NCBI RefSeq assembly: GCF_029813835.1
Contig: NZ_JARVKV010000011.1
Span: 1 to 64,000, forward strand
Direction: 5' to 3'
DNA from: Streptomyces sp. DH37
GTDB lineage: Bacteria > Actinomycetota > Actinomycetes > Streptomycetales > Streptomycetaceae
DNA: 64,000 nt
Shown: positions 24,922 to 33,590 of the stretch, piece by piece
Layout of the letters: every line of letters starts with the position of its first letter
Numbering within the stretch: the first letter of the stretch is position 1
The notes under the pieces: generated by a model
What the model was told of the DNA's origin: nothing
Database searches by the model: none
The model's input: the letters and a program-made list of their open reading frames with translations, nothing else
Made by a program: the position numbers and the translations under genes

Positions 24922-26244
24922 CTAGTCGCGAGGCGCCGTCTCCTCCCGGATGACGCGCCGGGCGACGGCGAACGCGGCGTTCGCGGCGGGCATCCCGCAG
25001 TAGACAGCCGTGTGCAGCAGGACCTCCTTGATCTCCTCCGGGGTGAGCCCGTTGCGCAGCGCGGCGCGGGTGTGGGAGGCCAGCTCCTCCAGGTGGCCGC
25101 CGGCGGTGAGCGCGGTGAGGGTGACCACCGAGCGGGTGCGGCGGTCGATGCCGGTGCGGGCCCACACCTCGCCCCAGGCGTAGCGGGTGAGGAGGTCCTG
25201 GAAGTCGCCGGTGAAGGCGTCGGTCTCCTCGGTGACGCGGTCGACGTGGGCATCGCCGAGCACGTCGCGGCGGATCCGCAGGCCGGTGTCGTACGCGGCG
25301 CCGGAGTGGTCCCGGCGGTGCTCGCCGGCGGTCAGGGCCGCGACCGCGGCGCCCCGTGGCGGGGCGTCCGGCGCCCGGCCCGCGGCGGTGGCGGGCGCCG
25401 TGTGGGGCCGGGCGGGAACCTGGGCGGGGACCGGTACGGCCGCCGGGGCGTCCAGCCGCCCGGCGGGGAGCGCGGCCGAGAAGTGCCCGGCCAGCAGCTC
25501 GGTGACCTCGCCGGGCCGCTCCACGGGGGCCATGTGGCAGGCGTCGGGGACGAGGGCGAGCCGGGCGTCGGGGATGCCCGCGACCAGGGCGCGGGCGTCG
25601 GCGGGCGGGGTGACCCGGTCCTCGGCCCCGGCGACCACCAGGGTCGGCACGCCGATGCGGCCCAGCTCCTCGCGTATGTCGAAGGCGACGAGCGCCTCGC
25701 AGGCTGCTATGTAGCAGCCGGGGTCGGTGGTGCGGACCATCTGGACGGCCCAGTCGACGATGGCGGGCTGGGCGGCGGCGAAGGCGGGCGTGAACCAGCG
25801 CTCGGGGGTGGAGCGGGCGATGGGGTCCAGTCCGTTGGTCCGCACCACGACGCCGCGCTGCCGCCAGGTGTCGGGGGTGGCGTAGCGGGGCGCGGAGGAG
25901 ATCAGCGCGAGGGAGGTGAGCCGGCCGGGGGCGTCCAGCGCGATCCGGGCTCCCACGGCCCCGCCCAGGGAGCAGCCGGCGTAGGCGAAGCGGTCGGCGC
26001 CGACGGCGTCGGCGGTGGCCAGCAGCCGGGCGGCGAGCTCGGGGACGGCGGTGGCGGGGTGGGCGGGGGCGCCGCCGTGGCCGGGGAGGTCGTAGCGGAG
26101 CACCCGCCAGTGGCGGCTGAGCTCCGGGACCTGGCGGTCCCACATGTGCCAGGTGGTACCGAGCGCGGGCCCCAGGATGAGGACCGGGGCCTGTTCCGGC
26201 CCGTCGACGCGGTATTGCAGGGTGTCGGCGTTCGTCTCACTCAC
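24922..26244 (-). CDS. pcaL: Fused 3-oxoadipate enol-lactonase / 4-carboxymuconolactone decarboxylase
   Basis: 440-residue two-domain enzyme. Domain 1 (about 1-255) is an alpha/beta hydrolase, PcaD-like, with the nucleophile elbow AGCSLGGAVG, the oxyanion region PALGTTWHMWDRQVPEL and the His in DACHMAPVERP. Domain 2 (about 310-435) is a PcaC-like carboxymuconolactone decarboxylase with YAWGEVWARTGIDRRTRSVVTL and EEIKEVLLHTAVYCGMPAAN. An Ala/Pro-rich linker joins them. Together they convert 4-carboxymuconolactone to 3-oxoadipate in the protocatechuate branch. Such fusions are known in actinomycetes. No other pca gene (pcaGH, B, I, J) is in the window. The GTG start (26244) has GGGAG eleven bases upstream. 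Confidence 0.88.
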   Translation of the reverse strand: MSETNADTLQYRVDGPEQAPVLILGPALGTTWHMWDRQVPELSRHWRVLRYDLPGHGGAPAHPATAVPELAARLLATADAVGADRFAYAGCSLGGAVGARIALDAPGRLTSLALISSAPRYATPDTWRQRGVVVRTNGLDPIARSTPERWFTPAFAAAQPAIVDWAVQMVRTTDPGCYIAACEALVAFDIREELGRIGVPTLVVAGAEDRVTPPADARALVAGIPDARLALVPDACHMAPVERPGEVTELLAGHFSAALPAGRLDAPAAVPVPAQVPARPHTAPATAAGRAPDAPPRGAAVAALTAGEHRRDHSGAAYDTGLRIRRDVLGDAHVDRVTEETDAFTGDFQDLLTRYAWGEVWARTGIDRRTRSVVTLTALTAGGHLEELASHTRAALRNGLTPEEIKEVLLHTAVYCGMPAANAAFAVARRVIREETAPRD

Positions 26245-26306
26245 CCGCTCACGCTCCCACATCTCACGCGTGGCCGCGACGGCCGTGCCGCCGCGCACGG
26301 CGTACG

Positions 26307-26336
26307 GGCCCCGCCCCCCGGCGGCGGCGCGGGGCC
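26307..26336. terminator. Hairpin after the candidate immunity gene
   Basis: GGCCCCGC (26307-26314) and GCGGGGCC (26329-26336) pair just beyond the stop of the leftward 140-residue gene, separating it from pcaL. Confidence 0.5.
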
Positions 26337-26341
26337 GGTTC

Positions 26342-26764
26342 TCAGAGCGCCCAGCGCCAGGTGCCGCCCCGGCAGGACAGGACGACGCCGCCGTCCCGTA
26401 CGTGCAGGACGTCGTCGTCCTCGTCCCACGTCATGCGCAGGACCTCGTCGTGCGGGTCCCCGCGAAGCACCCTCTTCCACAGCGGGTCGGAGGGCGCCCC
26501 CGGCGTGTGCAGCTCGATGGACCGTACGTCGTCGAGCGTCAGCGTCACCGGGCCCAGGGGCCGGTACGGCTCCGTCTCCGACTCGGCGTACGCGGCGGCG
26601 AAGGCCAGTTCCACGCGCAGGGTCCCGCCCGTGGGCAGCACGGACAGCCGAAAGCCCTCGGACTCGACGTCGATCTCACCGACGCCGGGGACTCGCCACC
26701 CCGATATCTCCCGCCCGGCCGGGCCGGGCTCGTCGTCGAGGGCCGGTGTGCAGTCATGCCACAT
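26342..26764 (-). CDS. Small acidic protein, candidate immunity protein for the RHS toxin
   Basis: 140-residue protein with no recognised family. It is acidic: 26 Asp/Glu against 13 Arg/Lys. It opens MWHDCTPALDDEPGPAGREISGW, has alternating beta-type segments (IDVESEGFRLSVLP, LRVELAFAAAYAE) and a C-terminal WDEDDDVLHVRDGGVVLSCRG. There is no signal peptide or membrane segment, so it is cytoplasmic. It is the first gene downstream of the RHS gene (114-base gap) on the same strand, the usual place for the immunity gene of a polymorphic toxin, and its charge complements the very basic toxin tip. A hairpin lies in the gap, so it may have its own promoter. AAAGG lies nine bases before the ATG. Immunity function is inference. 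Confidence 0.6.
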   Translation of the reverse strand: MWHDCTPALDDEPGPAGREISGWRVPGVGEIDVESEGFRLSVLPTGGTLRVELAFAAAYAESETEPYRPLGPVTLTLDDVRSIELHTPGAPSDPLWKRVLRGDPHDEVLRMTWDEDDDVLHVRDGGVVLSCRGGTWRWAL

Positions 26765-26788
26765 GGGGACAGCCTTTCACTTCACGGC

Positions 26789-26844
26789 ACTCGGGGAGCG
26801 CGGGGCGGGAGGGCCCTGCCCGCCCTGCCCCACGCTCCCCGAGT
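26789..26844. terminator. Hairpin between toxin and candidate immunity gene
   Basis: ACTCGGGGAGCG (26789-26800) pairs perfectly with CGCTCCCCGAGT (26833-26844), 12 bp, with GGGGC/GCCCC and GGG/CCC pairing continuing inside. It would terminate or attenuate the RHS transcript before the downstream gene. Confidence 0.7.
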
Positions 26845-26864
26845 CTCATGTCAGCTCATGTCAG
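26845..26864. repeat. Tandem duplicate CTCATGTCAG
   Basis: Two exact copies of a 10-base unit (26845-26854 and 26855-26864) lie directly between the RHS stop codon and the hairpin. Confidence 0.7.
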
Positions 26865-26878
26865 GTCGCGACAGAGCG

Positions 26879-29800
26879 TCACAGGGAACGCCAGGCGCGG
26901 TAGACGTGCCGGAGACCGGGCCGGTAGGCCCACTTTCCGTACCTCTTACCGCCCCGGTAGTACTGCACGTGCGGGAATCCCATGTGCTTGTTCCTGTAGC
27001 GGGCCCGGCGCCAGCTCGCGCCCGGTCCCTTGCCCTTGGGTCGAGCACCCCACTTATTGTAGTGAGGCTTCTTTCCCCGGACGTCGACGCGGTAGCCGCG
27101 CTTGGTCTGGATGCTGTTCTTGACCGACCTCTTCGCGAGGTAGCGCGTGCCGGCCTTGATCGCCATGCTGCGGATGAACCCACCGCCCGACACCGCGCTC
27201 ACCACGCCGGCGATCCGGCGCGTCCGCTTGCCCGGGCACCACTTGGAGCAGGCCCAGGCCGCCGCGCTGACCGCGAGCCAGCCCCACCGACCGTCGAGGT
27301 CGTAGCAGTTCAGGGGGTTGGCGGAGCAGTAGTCGTAGGCGTTGGCGTTGCCGCCGTAGATCGGGTCCGTGGACAGGAACCGGCCCGAGGCGGGGTTGTA
27401 GAGGCGGACGCCCATGAGCGTGAGACCGGTCAGGGTCTCGGTGGACCGCTGCTTGCCGCCGAGCCAGGCGTAGCGCGTCGCCGGCTGCCCGGCCCGGGGG
27501 TTGCCGTACTCGTCCGAGTCCAGGGCGACGGGCGCCTTGCCCGCGTCCAGCGGCAGTTGGAGGGCCACGTCACCGTGCAGGTTGGTGAGCTGGAGGACCA
27601 CGTCACCGGTCTTGCCGGTGGTGGCGGCCAGGTCACCGCTCGCGGAGTCGACGTTGCGGGTCAGGGCTCCGGTGGCCACGTCCTCGACGATCCAGCGAGG
27701 GTTGTCCTCCTCGCCGTCGTAGTGGTTGACCTTGGACTGCTCCAGGGTCCACGTGGTGCCGCTGCCGCGCTCCACCGTCCAGGAACGGAACCGCTGCGCG
27801 GAGTCCAGGTTCCAGGTCTGACGCTTGCCGTCGGCGGTCTGCCGGTGGACCAGGTCGTTGACGTGGTAGCTGATCGTGCCGTTGCCCGGAGCCGTGGTGG
27901 TCCGGCCGAAGGCGTCGTAGGCGTATCCCGCGTCGACGATGCGGTCGGCGCTGTCGTACGTGTGGGTGCCGGTGGTGCCTCCGCCGGTCGGGCAGTCCGC
28001 GCCGGGCGCGCCGGTCGCCGTGGTCAGCGACGTGCGGTTGGTCCGGTCGTCGAAGGCGTAGACACGGCGGGTGCAGATGGTGTCGGCGGTGTCCTCGACA
28101 GTGGTGAGGCGTCCGGTCGCGTCGTACCGGAACGTCTGCTCGGACCAGCCGCTGTGGCTGGTGTTCTGGGCGTGGACGGACTGCGTGACGGTGTCCGAGT
28201 AGACCAGGGCGCCGTCGCTGTCGCGCGTGTACGTGCGCTCCAGCGTGGCCCCGGCGGTGTCCTCGCGCTGCCGCAGTGTGTAGCCACCGGGCAGCTTCTC
28301 ACTGCTGACGGAGCCGTCCGCGTCGTACCTGGCCTCGAAGGCGCCGGCGACGGAGTCGGTGGTCCTCGTGGCCAGGCCGCGCGGCTCGACCGTGTGGTCG
28401 TAGGTGTAGGTCACCGTGGACGGCGCCGTGTCGGTGACCTTGACCGGGCGGTCCAGCAGGTCGTACTCGGTCGTCGTGGTGCCGCCGTCGGCGTCGGTGT
28501 AGGAGATGAGCCGTCCGAGCTTGTCGAACTTCTTGGTGATCGTGCCGCCCGACGCCGACGTGGTCTTCGCCACCTCGCCGTTGGCCGGGTCGTACTCCGT
28601 GATCACCTCCGGTACGGCCTTTCCGATGCCGCCGCTGAGCGTGACCTTGGCCTGTCGCCCCGCGGAGTCGTACGTCGTGGTCGTGGTCCGGGTCGTGCTG
28701 CCGGAGGTCTCGATGACCTTGGCCTGGTGGCCCCACCAGTCGTACTCGCTGGTCGTGGTGGGCAGGGTGGTCGGGTTGCTGCCGCCTCCGGTGATCGCGC
28801 CGGCCGGGCCGGTGCTGCACACCGCGTCGGCCCACTCCGGGCGGCCGGCGCAGGCGCCGGTGCCGGTGGCGGACCAGTACGTCGTCACCCTCGTGGCGGC
28901 GTCCGAGCCGGTGGAGCCGGGCGGGATCTGCTTGGTGACCCGTCCCTGGGCGTCGTACTCGGTGGTCGTGGTCAGCGCCAGGCCGCCCGGGTCCTGGATG
29001 GACTTGACGGGCAGGCCCTTGGCCCAGTCGTAGACCGTCTGCGTGGCGCGCTTCTCGCCCTGCACCGAGGGGTGCTCACGCACCTGGGCGCCCGCGGTCG
29101 CCTTGGTGATCTGGTCCTTGACCGTGGCGGTGCCGTCGGTGGGACGCCCCGCGTCGTACTCGTTCACCGTCCACGTGCGGGCGAGCACCGGGGTGCCGGC
29201 CGGTACCAGGACGGTCGTGCCGGACTTCAGGTCGGCGGTGAGGTCGACGCGCCGCAGCGAACCGAACTCCTCCAGTTCCCGTGTGCCGGTCTCGTTGTAG
29301 ACGGAGCGGGTGGACAGCAGCTCGGCGCGCTCGGCCGAGGAGAGCTGGGCGATGCCCAGATCGGCCTGGACGGCCCGGTCGTCGGCGCCGAGGCCGAGAG
29401 CGACGGCCCGGTTGGCTGCCGACAGTTCGCGCACGGTGTTGCCGAACCGGTCGTACTCGGTGGTGGTGATGTGACCGCCGGGGGAGGCGGAGTTGACCTC
29501 GCGGCCGGAGACCCCGAGGTAGTGCACCTCGGCGCGCTCGTAGGCGGTCGCGGTCAGTGCGCCGCCCGTGTGGGAGGCCGGAACGGCGTCGGCGGGGAAG
29601 ACCGCGGTGGCGTCCGTCGGAGCATCGGTCTGCCCCCATGCCTTCACGTCGGCGGCACCCATGGCGTACGGTGCCGCGGCGCCGGTGAGGGGCACCCCGT
29701 ACACCAGGCTCGTGACGGCCGTGCCCTGCTCCGTGGCGGCCGTCCCCGGCTGGAGGCCGGACCGGCTGGCCTTGAGCAGCATGCCGTCACCGGCGGCGGA

Positions 29801-32800
29801 ACCGGAACCGGCCGTGCCGTAGGTGAAGGTCCACGGGAGTTCACCGGGTTTCGTGAAGCTGGTGACCCGGCCCGCCGCGTCGTAGCCGTACTCGGTCTTC
29901 AGCGCCGGGGTGACCAGCGGGTTCCATGCCTGGCGCAGGCGGCCTTCGCTGTCGTACAGGTACGTCTGCACGGTCTTCGACGTCGCCGCGGCCGCGCCGG
30001 GCTCGGTGGACCACATGCGGATCTCCTTCACCTGGCCGCTGACGTCGCCGAAGGCGGTGGCGGTGGCGGTGGTGGAGGTCGCGTAGACGAACTCCAGGGC
30101 GCGGCAGCCCTTGGTCGTCGGGGACGCGGTGCAGGTGGCGGCGGAAACGGCGGAGGTCGGCGCGATGACCCGCTTGGGGCGGGCCAGCTTCTTGCCGTCG
30201 ACCGTCACCGCTTCGGACACCACGGTCGTGGACGACTGCGCCAGACCGTTGAGGAGGGTGCTGGACACCTGCCAGGTGGTGGCGGCCGCGTCGGGCTTCG
30301 TGAACTCGGTGATGGTGCCCTCGGTGTCCGAGAGCGTGAACGAACCGGTGACGCCGCCGGTGAGGGTCAGGTCCTCGGACCCGGGTTCGGGGATCCAGCC
30401 GGTCCTGTTCGCGTTGGCGGTGAAGTGGATGGCATCGCCCTCCAGCAGGACCACGTCGACGGCGGTGTCGGAGATCTTGCGGATGTGGCTGAACTCGGAC
30501 TCGGTGAGTTCCGAGGCGGTGCCGGTCACCCACTCCTTGCCGAAGATCGGCGCCTGCCCCTCCTGCTTGGCGCCCTGGTCGGGCCGGCGCGAGGAGGCCG
30601 TACGGGAGATCTCCAGGTCGAACGCGGAGGCGTCGGTCTCGGAGAGGGTGTAGTCGCCGGTGAGCAGGTTGACCGTGCCGGGGCCGACCTCGTCGGTGGC
30701 GGCGCCGGTGGCGTTGCGGTCGACGACGACCGTCAGCGGTTCGGTGGCGCCGGAGGCGCTGCCCGGTCCGGTGAAGTCGGCCTTGATCTGCACCGATCCG
30801 TCGGGGTCGACGGTGCCGGCGGCGTTCCACACCAGGACGGGGCTCCTGCCCGAGGCCATGGCGACGGGCCAGGCGGTGAGCGGGTTTCCGCCGGAGGTGA
30901 CGTCACCGGCCGGGATGCGCGTCCAGGGGTCGGCCTCGGAGCGGCGCCAGGAGAAGGACACCGCGGTGTACTTGGCCCCGTCGGCCTCGACGGCCAGCGG
31001 CAGCCGGCGCGCGGTGCGCTCGCCGTCGGAGGGCTGGAGGAAGCCGCCGGGTCCGGCGTGGAAGGTGTACTCGATCGCCTCGGACTTGTTGTCGGCCTTG
31101 TCCACCTGCCGCACCTGGAGGGTGTGGGTGCCGTTCCTGGGCGGGGCGACGGAGAGGGCCTTGGCGGCGGTGGAGCCGCCGGTGGCGACCTTGGTCCAGG
31201 TCACGCCGTCCAGCGTCCACTCCAGCCAGTTGTGGTCGGTGCCGTTGGGGGTGACGGTGAAGGTGCCGGCCTGACCCGCGCCCTTGACCCAGGAGCCCGA
31301 CGGGTAGTCGGTGGAGGTGATCCTGGTGGGGGCGGAGGGGTTGGTGGTGTCGACGGTGAAGGTCTTCCACGCCGACCAGCCGAGGTTGTAGTGCGCCCCG
31401 TCGTACGGTGACGTACGGAACCTGTAGGTCTTGCCGTTGCTCAGCACCCCGGCGGGGACGGTGACGGAGGCGACCTGGCCGCTGGGCACGTACTTGGAGA
31501 CGATCACGTCGCCGACCTGGGTGTTGGTGGCGGCGTCGAAGATCTGGAAGGTGCCGTTGACCTTGTCCCCGTCGGCGTCGACGAAGGTGTCGCGCAGGGT
31601 GGGGGTGGTGGTGTTGACCGTGTAGGCCCCGCCGTAGGAGAAGAACGGCGGACCGGCCTCCTGCTTGGTGCCGGTGCGCGGCCGGTAGTTGTAGTTCACC
31701 ACCAGCTTGGGCGGGTTGGACGCGGCGTTGGCGGAGCTGACCTGCTTCCAGTGGGTCGTCGCGTCGGTGGCGGCACGCAGGCCCATGTGGCCGCGGGAGG
31801 TCTTCGCCGACGCCCACGTCTGCACCAGACCGGTCACGTCGGCGTTGATCCAGCCCGCCCCGCCGCAGGCCGCGCGGCCCTTGGTCTCGGTGGAGGAGTG
31901 GTGCTGGGCGACCCAGGAGGGCTGGCTGTCCCACCGGGTGGCGGTGGAGGGGGCGCCGGTCTCCCAGATCGTCCACTCGTACGGCTTGCAGTCGGAGTTG
32001 CCGGAGTGGACGTTCCACAGCGACAGCTTCGCGCTGGAGACCAGCGCGTCGGAGATCGGCGCGGTGTTCCAGGTGATGAACGACCGCGACAGCCGCGTGG
32101 TGCCGTCCGGGTTGGTGGTGCCCGGGTTGCCCAGGTGCAGCTCGGTGTTGGTGGACCAGTCGGTGGTCTCACCGCGCTTGACCAGGGTGTCGAAGACGTT
32201 GGACAGCGCCGAGGTGGAGGGGTCCACCGTCACCGGGTACTTCGTGTCCGGGTCGGCCAGGAAGTCCGCGTCCGGGGTGATGACCAGGTCGACGCCGTCG
32301 CCGGTCTCGACGACCTCCCAGTCGACCTTCGCCCGGTTGGTGTGCTCACCGGAGACCTCGTCCACGGCGGCGTCCCACATCACCGGTGCGGGCATCACCG
32401 CCCGCTTCTTCCTGCCCGAGGCCTTGTCGGTGAACAGCAGGCTGCCGTCCTTCTGCTGCTTGACCTTCAGCCCGTCGGTCTTCAGCGGCAGCGTGTAGGA
32501 GTAGTCCTTCGCCGCGGGGCGCTTGCCGATCTCGACGAACTGCTCGAAACCGGTCCGGGTGGCCTCCACGATCACATCGGCGTCCGGCAGCGCACCGGTG
32601 TAGGTGGCGCGGGTGCCCTCCAGCTTCGGGGCGGGCAGGCCGCCCTTCCACTGCAAGGTGATCCGCTCCTCCCCCTCGCCCAGCGTGACCAGGTCGCGGG
32701 CCGGCGCCTTCTCCGCCGCGGCGAGGGAGGTGGGCAGCGCGCCGCCCTTGCCCGCCAGGCTCAGCCCCGCCGGATGCGCGGCGGCCTCGACCGAACCGTC

Positions 32801-33142
32801 CGACCGCCGCACCAGGTCGACATCGACGGTGACCCACTGTCCGTCGCGCTGGAACCGGACCGGGCCGGCCGACAGCTCGGTCGTCAGGCTGCCGTCCCCG
32901 TTCACCCATGTCGTCGAGGTCTCGGTCCGCTCGGACAGCGCCTCGACCCGCTTGCCCGACAGCCGCGCGGCCACCTTCGCCGACGCGATGTCGGCCGCCT
33001 GCGTCACCGCGGGCTTCGGCTCCTTCTCCGCCACCGGACGCGACGGCCGCGCCGCGGCCGCCCCTTCCATAAGGGTGACGGACAGAAGCAGGGCGAGCCC
33101 GCCGGCGGTCCACCGCAGGCTCCTGCTCTGCAATCCCCACAT
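26879..33142 (-). CDS. Secreted RHS/YD-repeat polymorphic toxin with basic C-terminal tip
   Basis: About 2,087 residues. In order: a Sec signal peptide (about 1-32, RSLRWTAGGLALLLSVTLMEGAAAA), a beta-rich region, a DNRLRE-like domain (about 310-480), fibronectin-like repeats to about 750, a region with RTASSRRP, then many YD repeats (about 1050-1940). It ends in the RHS core RFLSTDPIYGGNANAYDYCS...NCYDLDG. The remaining 136 residues are the tip: 21 Arg plus 14 Lys against one Asp and no Glu, with a KRGYRVDVRGKKPHYNKW segment. I cannot place this tip in a toxin family; a nucleic-acid-directed toxin is plausible. Fifty earlier in-frame codons were discarded because the ATG at 33142 yields the signal peptide. 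The ribosome binding site (GAGAGGG) is inside a hairpin. Confidence 0.9.
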   Translation of the reverse strand: MWGLQSRSLRWTAGGLALLLSVTLMEGAAAARPSRPVAEKEPKPAVTQAADIASAKVAARLSGKRVEALSERTETSTTWVNGDGSLTTELSAGPVRFQRDGQWVTVDVDLVRRSDGSVEAAAHPAGLSLAGKGGALPTSLAAAEKAPARDLVTLGEGEERITLQWKGGLPAPKLEGTRATYTGALPDADVIVEATRTGFEQFVEIGKRPAAKDYSYTLPLKTDGLKVKQQKDGSLLFTDKASGRKKRAVMPAPVMWDAAVDEVSGEHTNRAKVDWEVVETGDGVDLVITPDADFLADPDTKYPVTVDPSTSALSNVFDTLVKRGETTDWSTNTELHLGNPGTTNPDGTTRLSRSFITWNTAPISDALVSSAKLSLWNVHSGNSDCKPYEWTIWETGAPSTATRWDSQPSWVAQHHSSTETKGRAACGGAGWINADVTGLVQTWASAKTSRGHMGLRAATDATTHWKQVSSANAASNPPKLVVNYNYRPRTGTKQEAGPPFFSYGGAYTVNTTTPTLRDTFVDADGDKVNGTFQIFDAATNTQVGDVIVSKYVPSGQVASVTVPAGVLSNGKTYRFRTSPYDGAHYNLGWSAWKTFTVDTTNPSAPTRITSTDYPSGSWVKGAGQAGTFTVTPNGTDHNWLEWTLDGVTWTKVATGGSTAAKALSVAPPRNGTHTLQVRQVDKADNKSEAIEYTFHAGPGGFLQPSDGERTARRLPLAVEADGAKYTAVSFSWRRSEADPWTRIPAGDVTSGGNPLTAWPVAMASGRSPVLVWNAAGTVDPDGSVQIKADFTGPGSASGATEPLTVVVDRNATGAATDEVGPGTVNLLTGDYTLSETDASAFDLEISRTASSRRPDQGAKQEGQAPIFGKEWVTGTASELTESEFSHIRKISDTAVDVVLLEGDAIHFTANANRTGWIPEPGSEDLTLTGGVTGSFTLSDTEGTITEFTKPDAAATTWQVSSTLLNGLAQSSTTVVSEAVTVDGKKLARPKRVIAPTSAVSAATCTASPTTKGCRALEFVYATSTTATATAFGDVSGQVKEIRMWSTEPGAAAATSKTVQTYLYDSEGRLRQAWNPLVTPALKTEYGYDAAGRVTSFTKPGELPWTFTYGTAGSGSAAGDGMLLKASRSGLQPGTAATEQGTAVTSLVYGVPLTGAAAPYAMGAADVKAWGQTDAPTDATAVFPADAVPASHTGGALTATAYERAEVHYLGVSGREVNSASPGGHITTTEYDRFGNTVRELSAANRAVALGLGADDRAVQADLGIAQLSSAERAELLSTRSVYNETGTRELEEFGSLRRVDLTADLKSGTTVLVPAGTPVLARTWTVNEYDAGRPTDGTATVKDQITKATAGAQVREHPSVQGEKRATQTVYDWAKGLPVKSIQDPGGLALTTTTEYDAQGRVTKQIPPGSTGSDAATRVTTYWSATGTGACAGRPEWADAVCSTGPAGAITGGGSNPTTLPTTTSEYDWWGHQAKVIETSGSTTRTTTTTYDSAGRQAKVTLSGGIGKAVPEVITEYDPANGEVAKTTSASGGTITKKFDKLGRLISYTDADGGTTTTEYDLLDRPVKVTDTAPSTVTYTYDHTVEPRGLATRTTDSVAGAFEARYDADGSVSSEKLPGGYTLRQREDTAGATLERTYTRDSDGALVYSDTVTQSVHAQNTSHSGWSEQTFRYDATGRLTTVEDTADTICTRRVYAFDDRTNRTSLTTATGAPGADCPTGGGTTGTHTYDSADRIVDAGYAYDAFGRTTTAPGNGTISYHVNDLVHRQTADGKRQTWNLDSAQRFRSWTVERGSGTTWTLEQSKVNHYDGEEDNPRWIVEDVATGALTRNVDSASGDLAATTGKTGDVVLQLTNLHGDVALQLPLDAGKAPVALDSDEYGNPRAGQPATRYAWLGGKQRSTETLTGLTLMGVRLYNPASGRFLSTDPIYGGNANAYDYCSANPLNCYDLDGRWGWLAVSAAAWACSKWCPGKRTRRIAGVVSAVSGGGFIRSMAIKAGTRYLAKRSVKNSIQTKRGYRVDVRGKKPHYNKWGARPKGKGPGASWRRARYRNKHMGFPHVQYYRGGKRYGKWAYRPGLRHVYRAWRSL

Positions 33143-33143
33143 G

Positions 33144-33168
33144 CGCCCTCTCTCGTCGGGAGAGGGCG
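33144..33168 (-). promoter_or_regulatory. Leader hairpin covering the RHS ribosome binding site
   Basis: CGCCCTCTC (33144-33152) and GAGAGGGCG (33160-33168) form a perfect 9-bp stem with a 7-base loop. On the mRNA the 3' arm carries the Shine-Dalgarno sequence (GAGAGGG) and ends one base before the ATG. Closed, it would hide the initiation site of the toxin. Confidence 0.7.
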
Positions 33169-33287
33169 TATCCCCTATGCCTGTCAAAGCAGTTCCTGTC
33201 TGCTGTGAATGGATACTGACCGCGATGAAAAATATCCGGTGAGTAAAGGCGTGAAAGAGGGAGGTATCGTCCCCAAGCGGCCGGGCG

Positions 33288-33317
33288 ATCACTTTGTGTG
33301 ATGGTGATGTGTGTCAC
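33288..33317. promoter_or_regulatory. Crp-like operator cluster
   Basis: GTGA-TGTGTG-TCAC (33304-33317), preceded by G and followed by A, matches the Crp half-site layout GTGA-N6-TCAC. A second inverted repeat, ATCAC-TTTGT-GTGAT (33288-33302), is immediately to its left, and CACATGTG follows at 33315-33322. It lies between the divergent RHS and amidase genes and could act on either. Confidence 0.5.
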
Positions 33318-33590
33318 ATGTGAACAAAGGGTGAAGCGAGGCCTCTGGCCGCGGGAAGGCGCAGGTGACAGCGTGGCGCGCCCCCAATCCCGCGCAAATC
33401 GAGTCATCCCGGAATGCCCCCGGGTGCGGGGTTCGCAGGGGACGTGGCTTGTTCTCGCCGCTCCGCCGGCCGATGGCGCGGCAGAACGCCGGGTGCGTGG
33501 ATGCCCTGACGCCGCATCCGTTACCGTTCCGGTCCGATGGGCTGATGGGTCGCCCTGATCCGGCCAGGACACAAGAAAACAGGGTGCGGT

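Larger units (their letters stand above)
33143..33590. other. Divergent intergenic region between RHS toxin and amidase genes
   Basis: 448 bases without a supported gene, more A+T-rich than its surroundings in the left half (runs such as AAAAATAT near 33228). It holds the RHS leader hairpin (33144-33168), TTGACA on the minus strand (33187-33182) without a matching -10, and a cluster of GTGA/TCAC half-sites at 33288-33322. Small frames here have no coding bias. Confidence 0.7.

Noticed and set aside
26144-31411. A 1,755-codon open frame on the plus strand opposite the RHS gene
   Set aside because: It is an antisense shadow of G+C-rich coding DNA: translation is Gly/Arg/Val-rich with no domain, and the minus strand carries a clear RHS protein.
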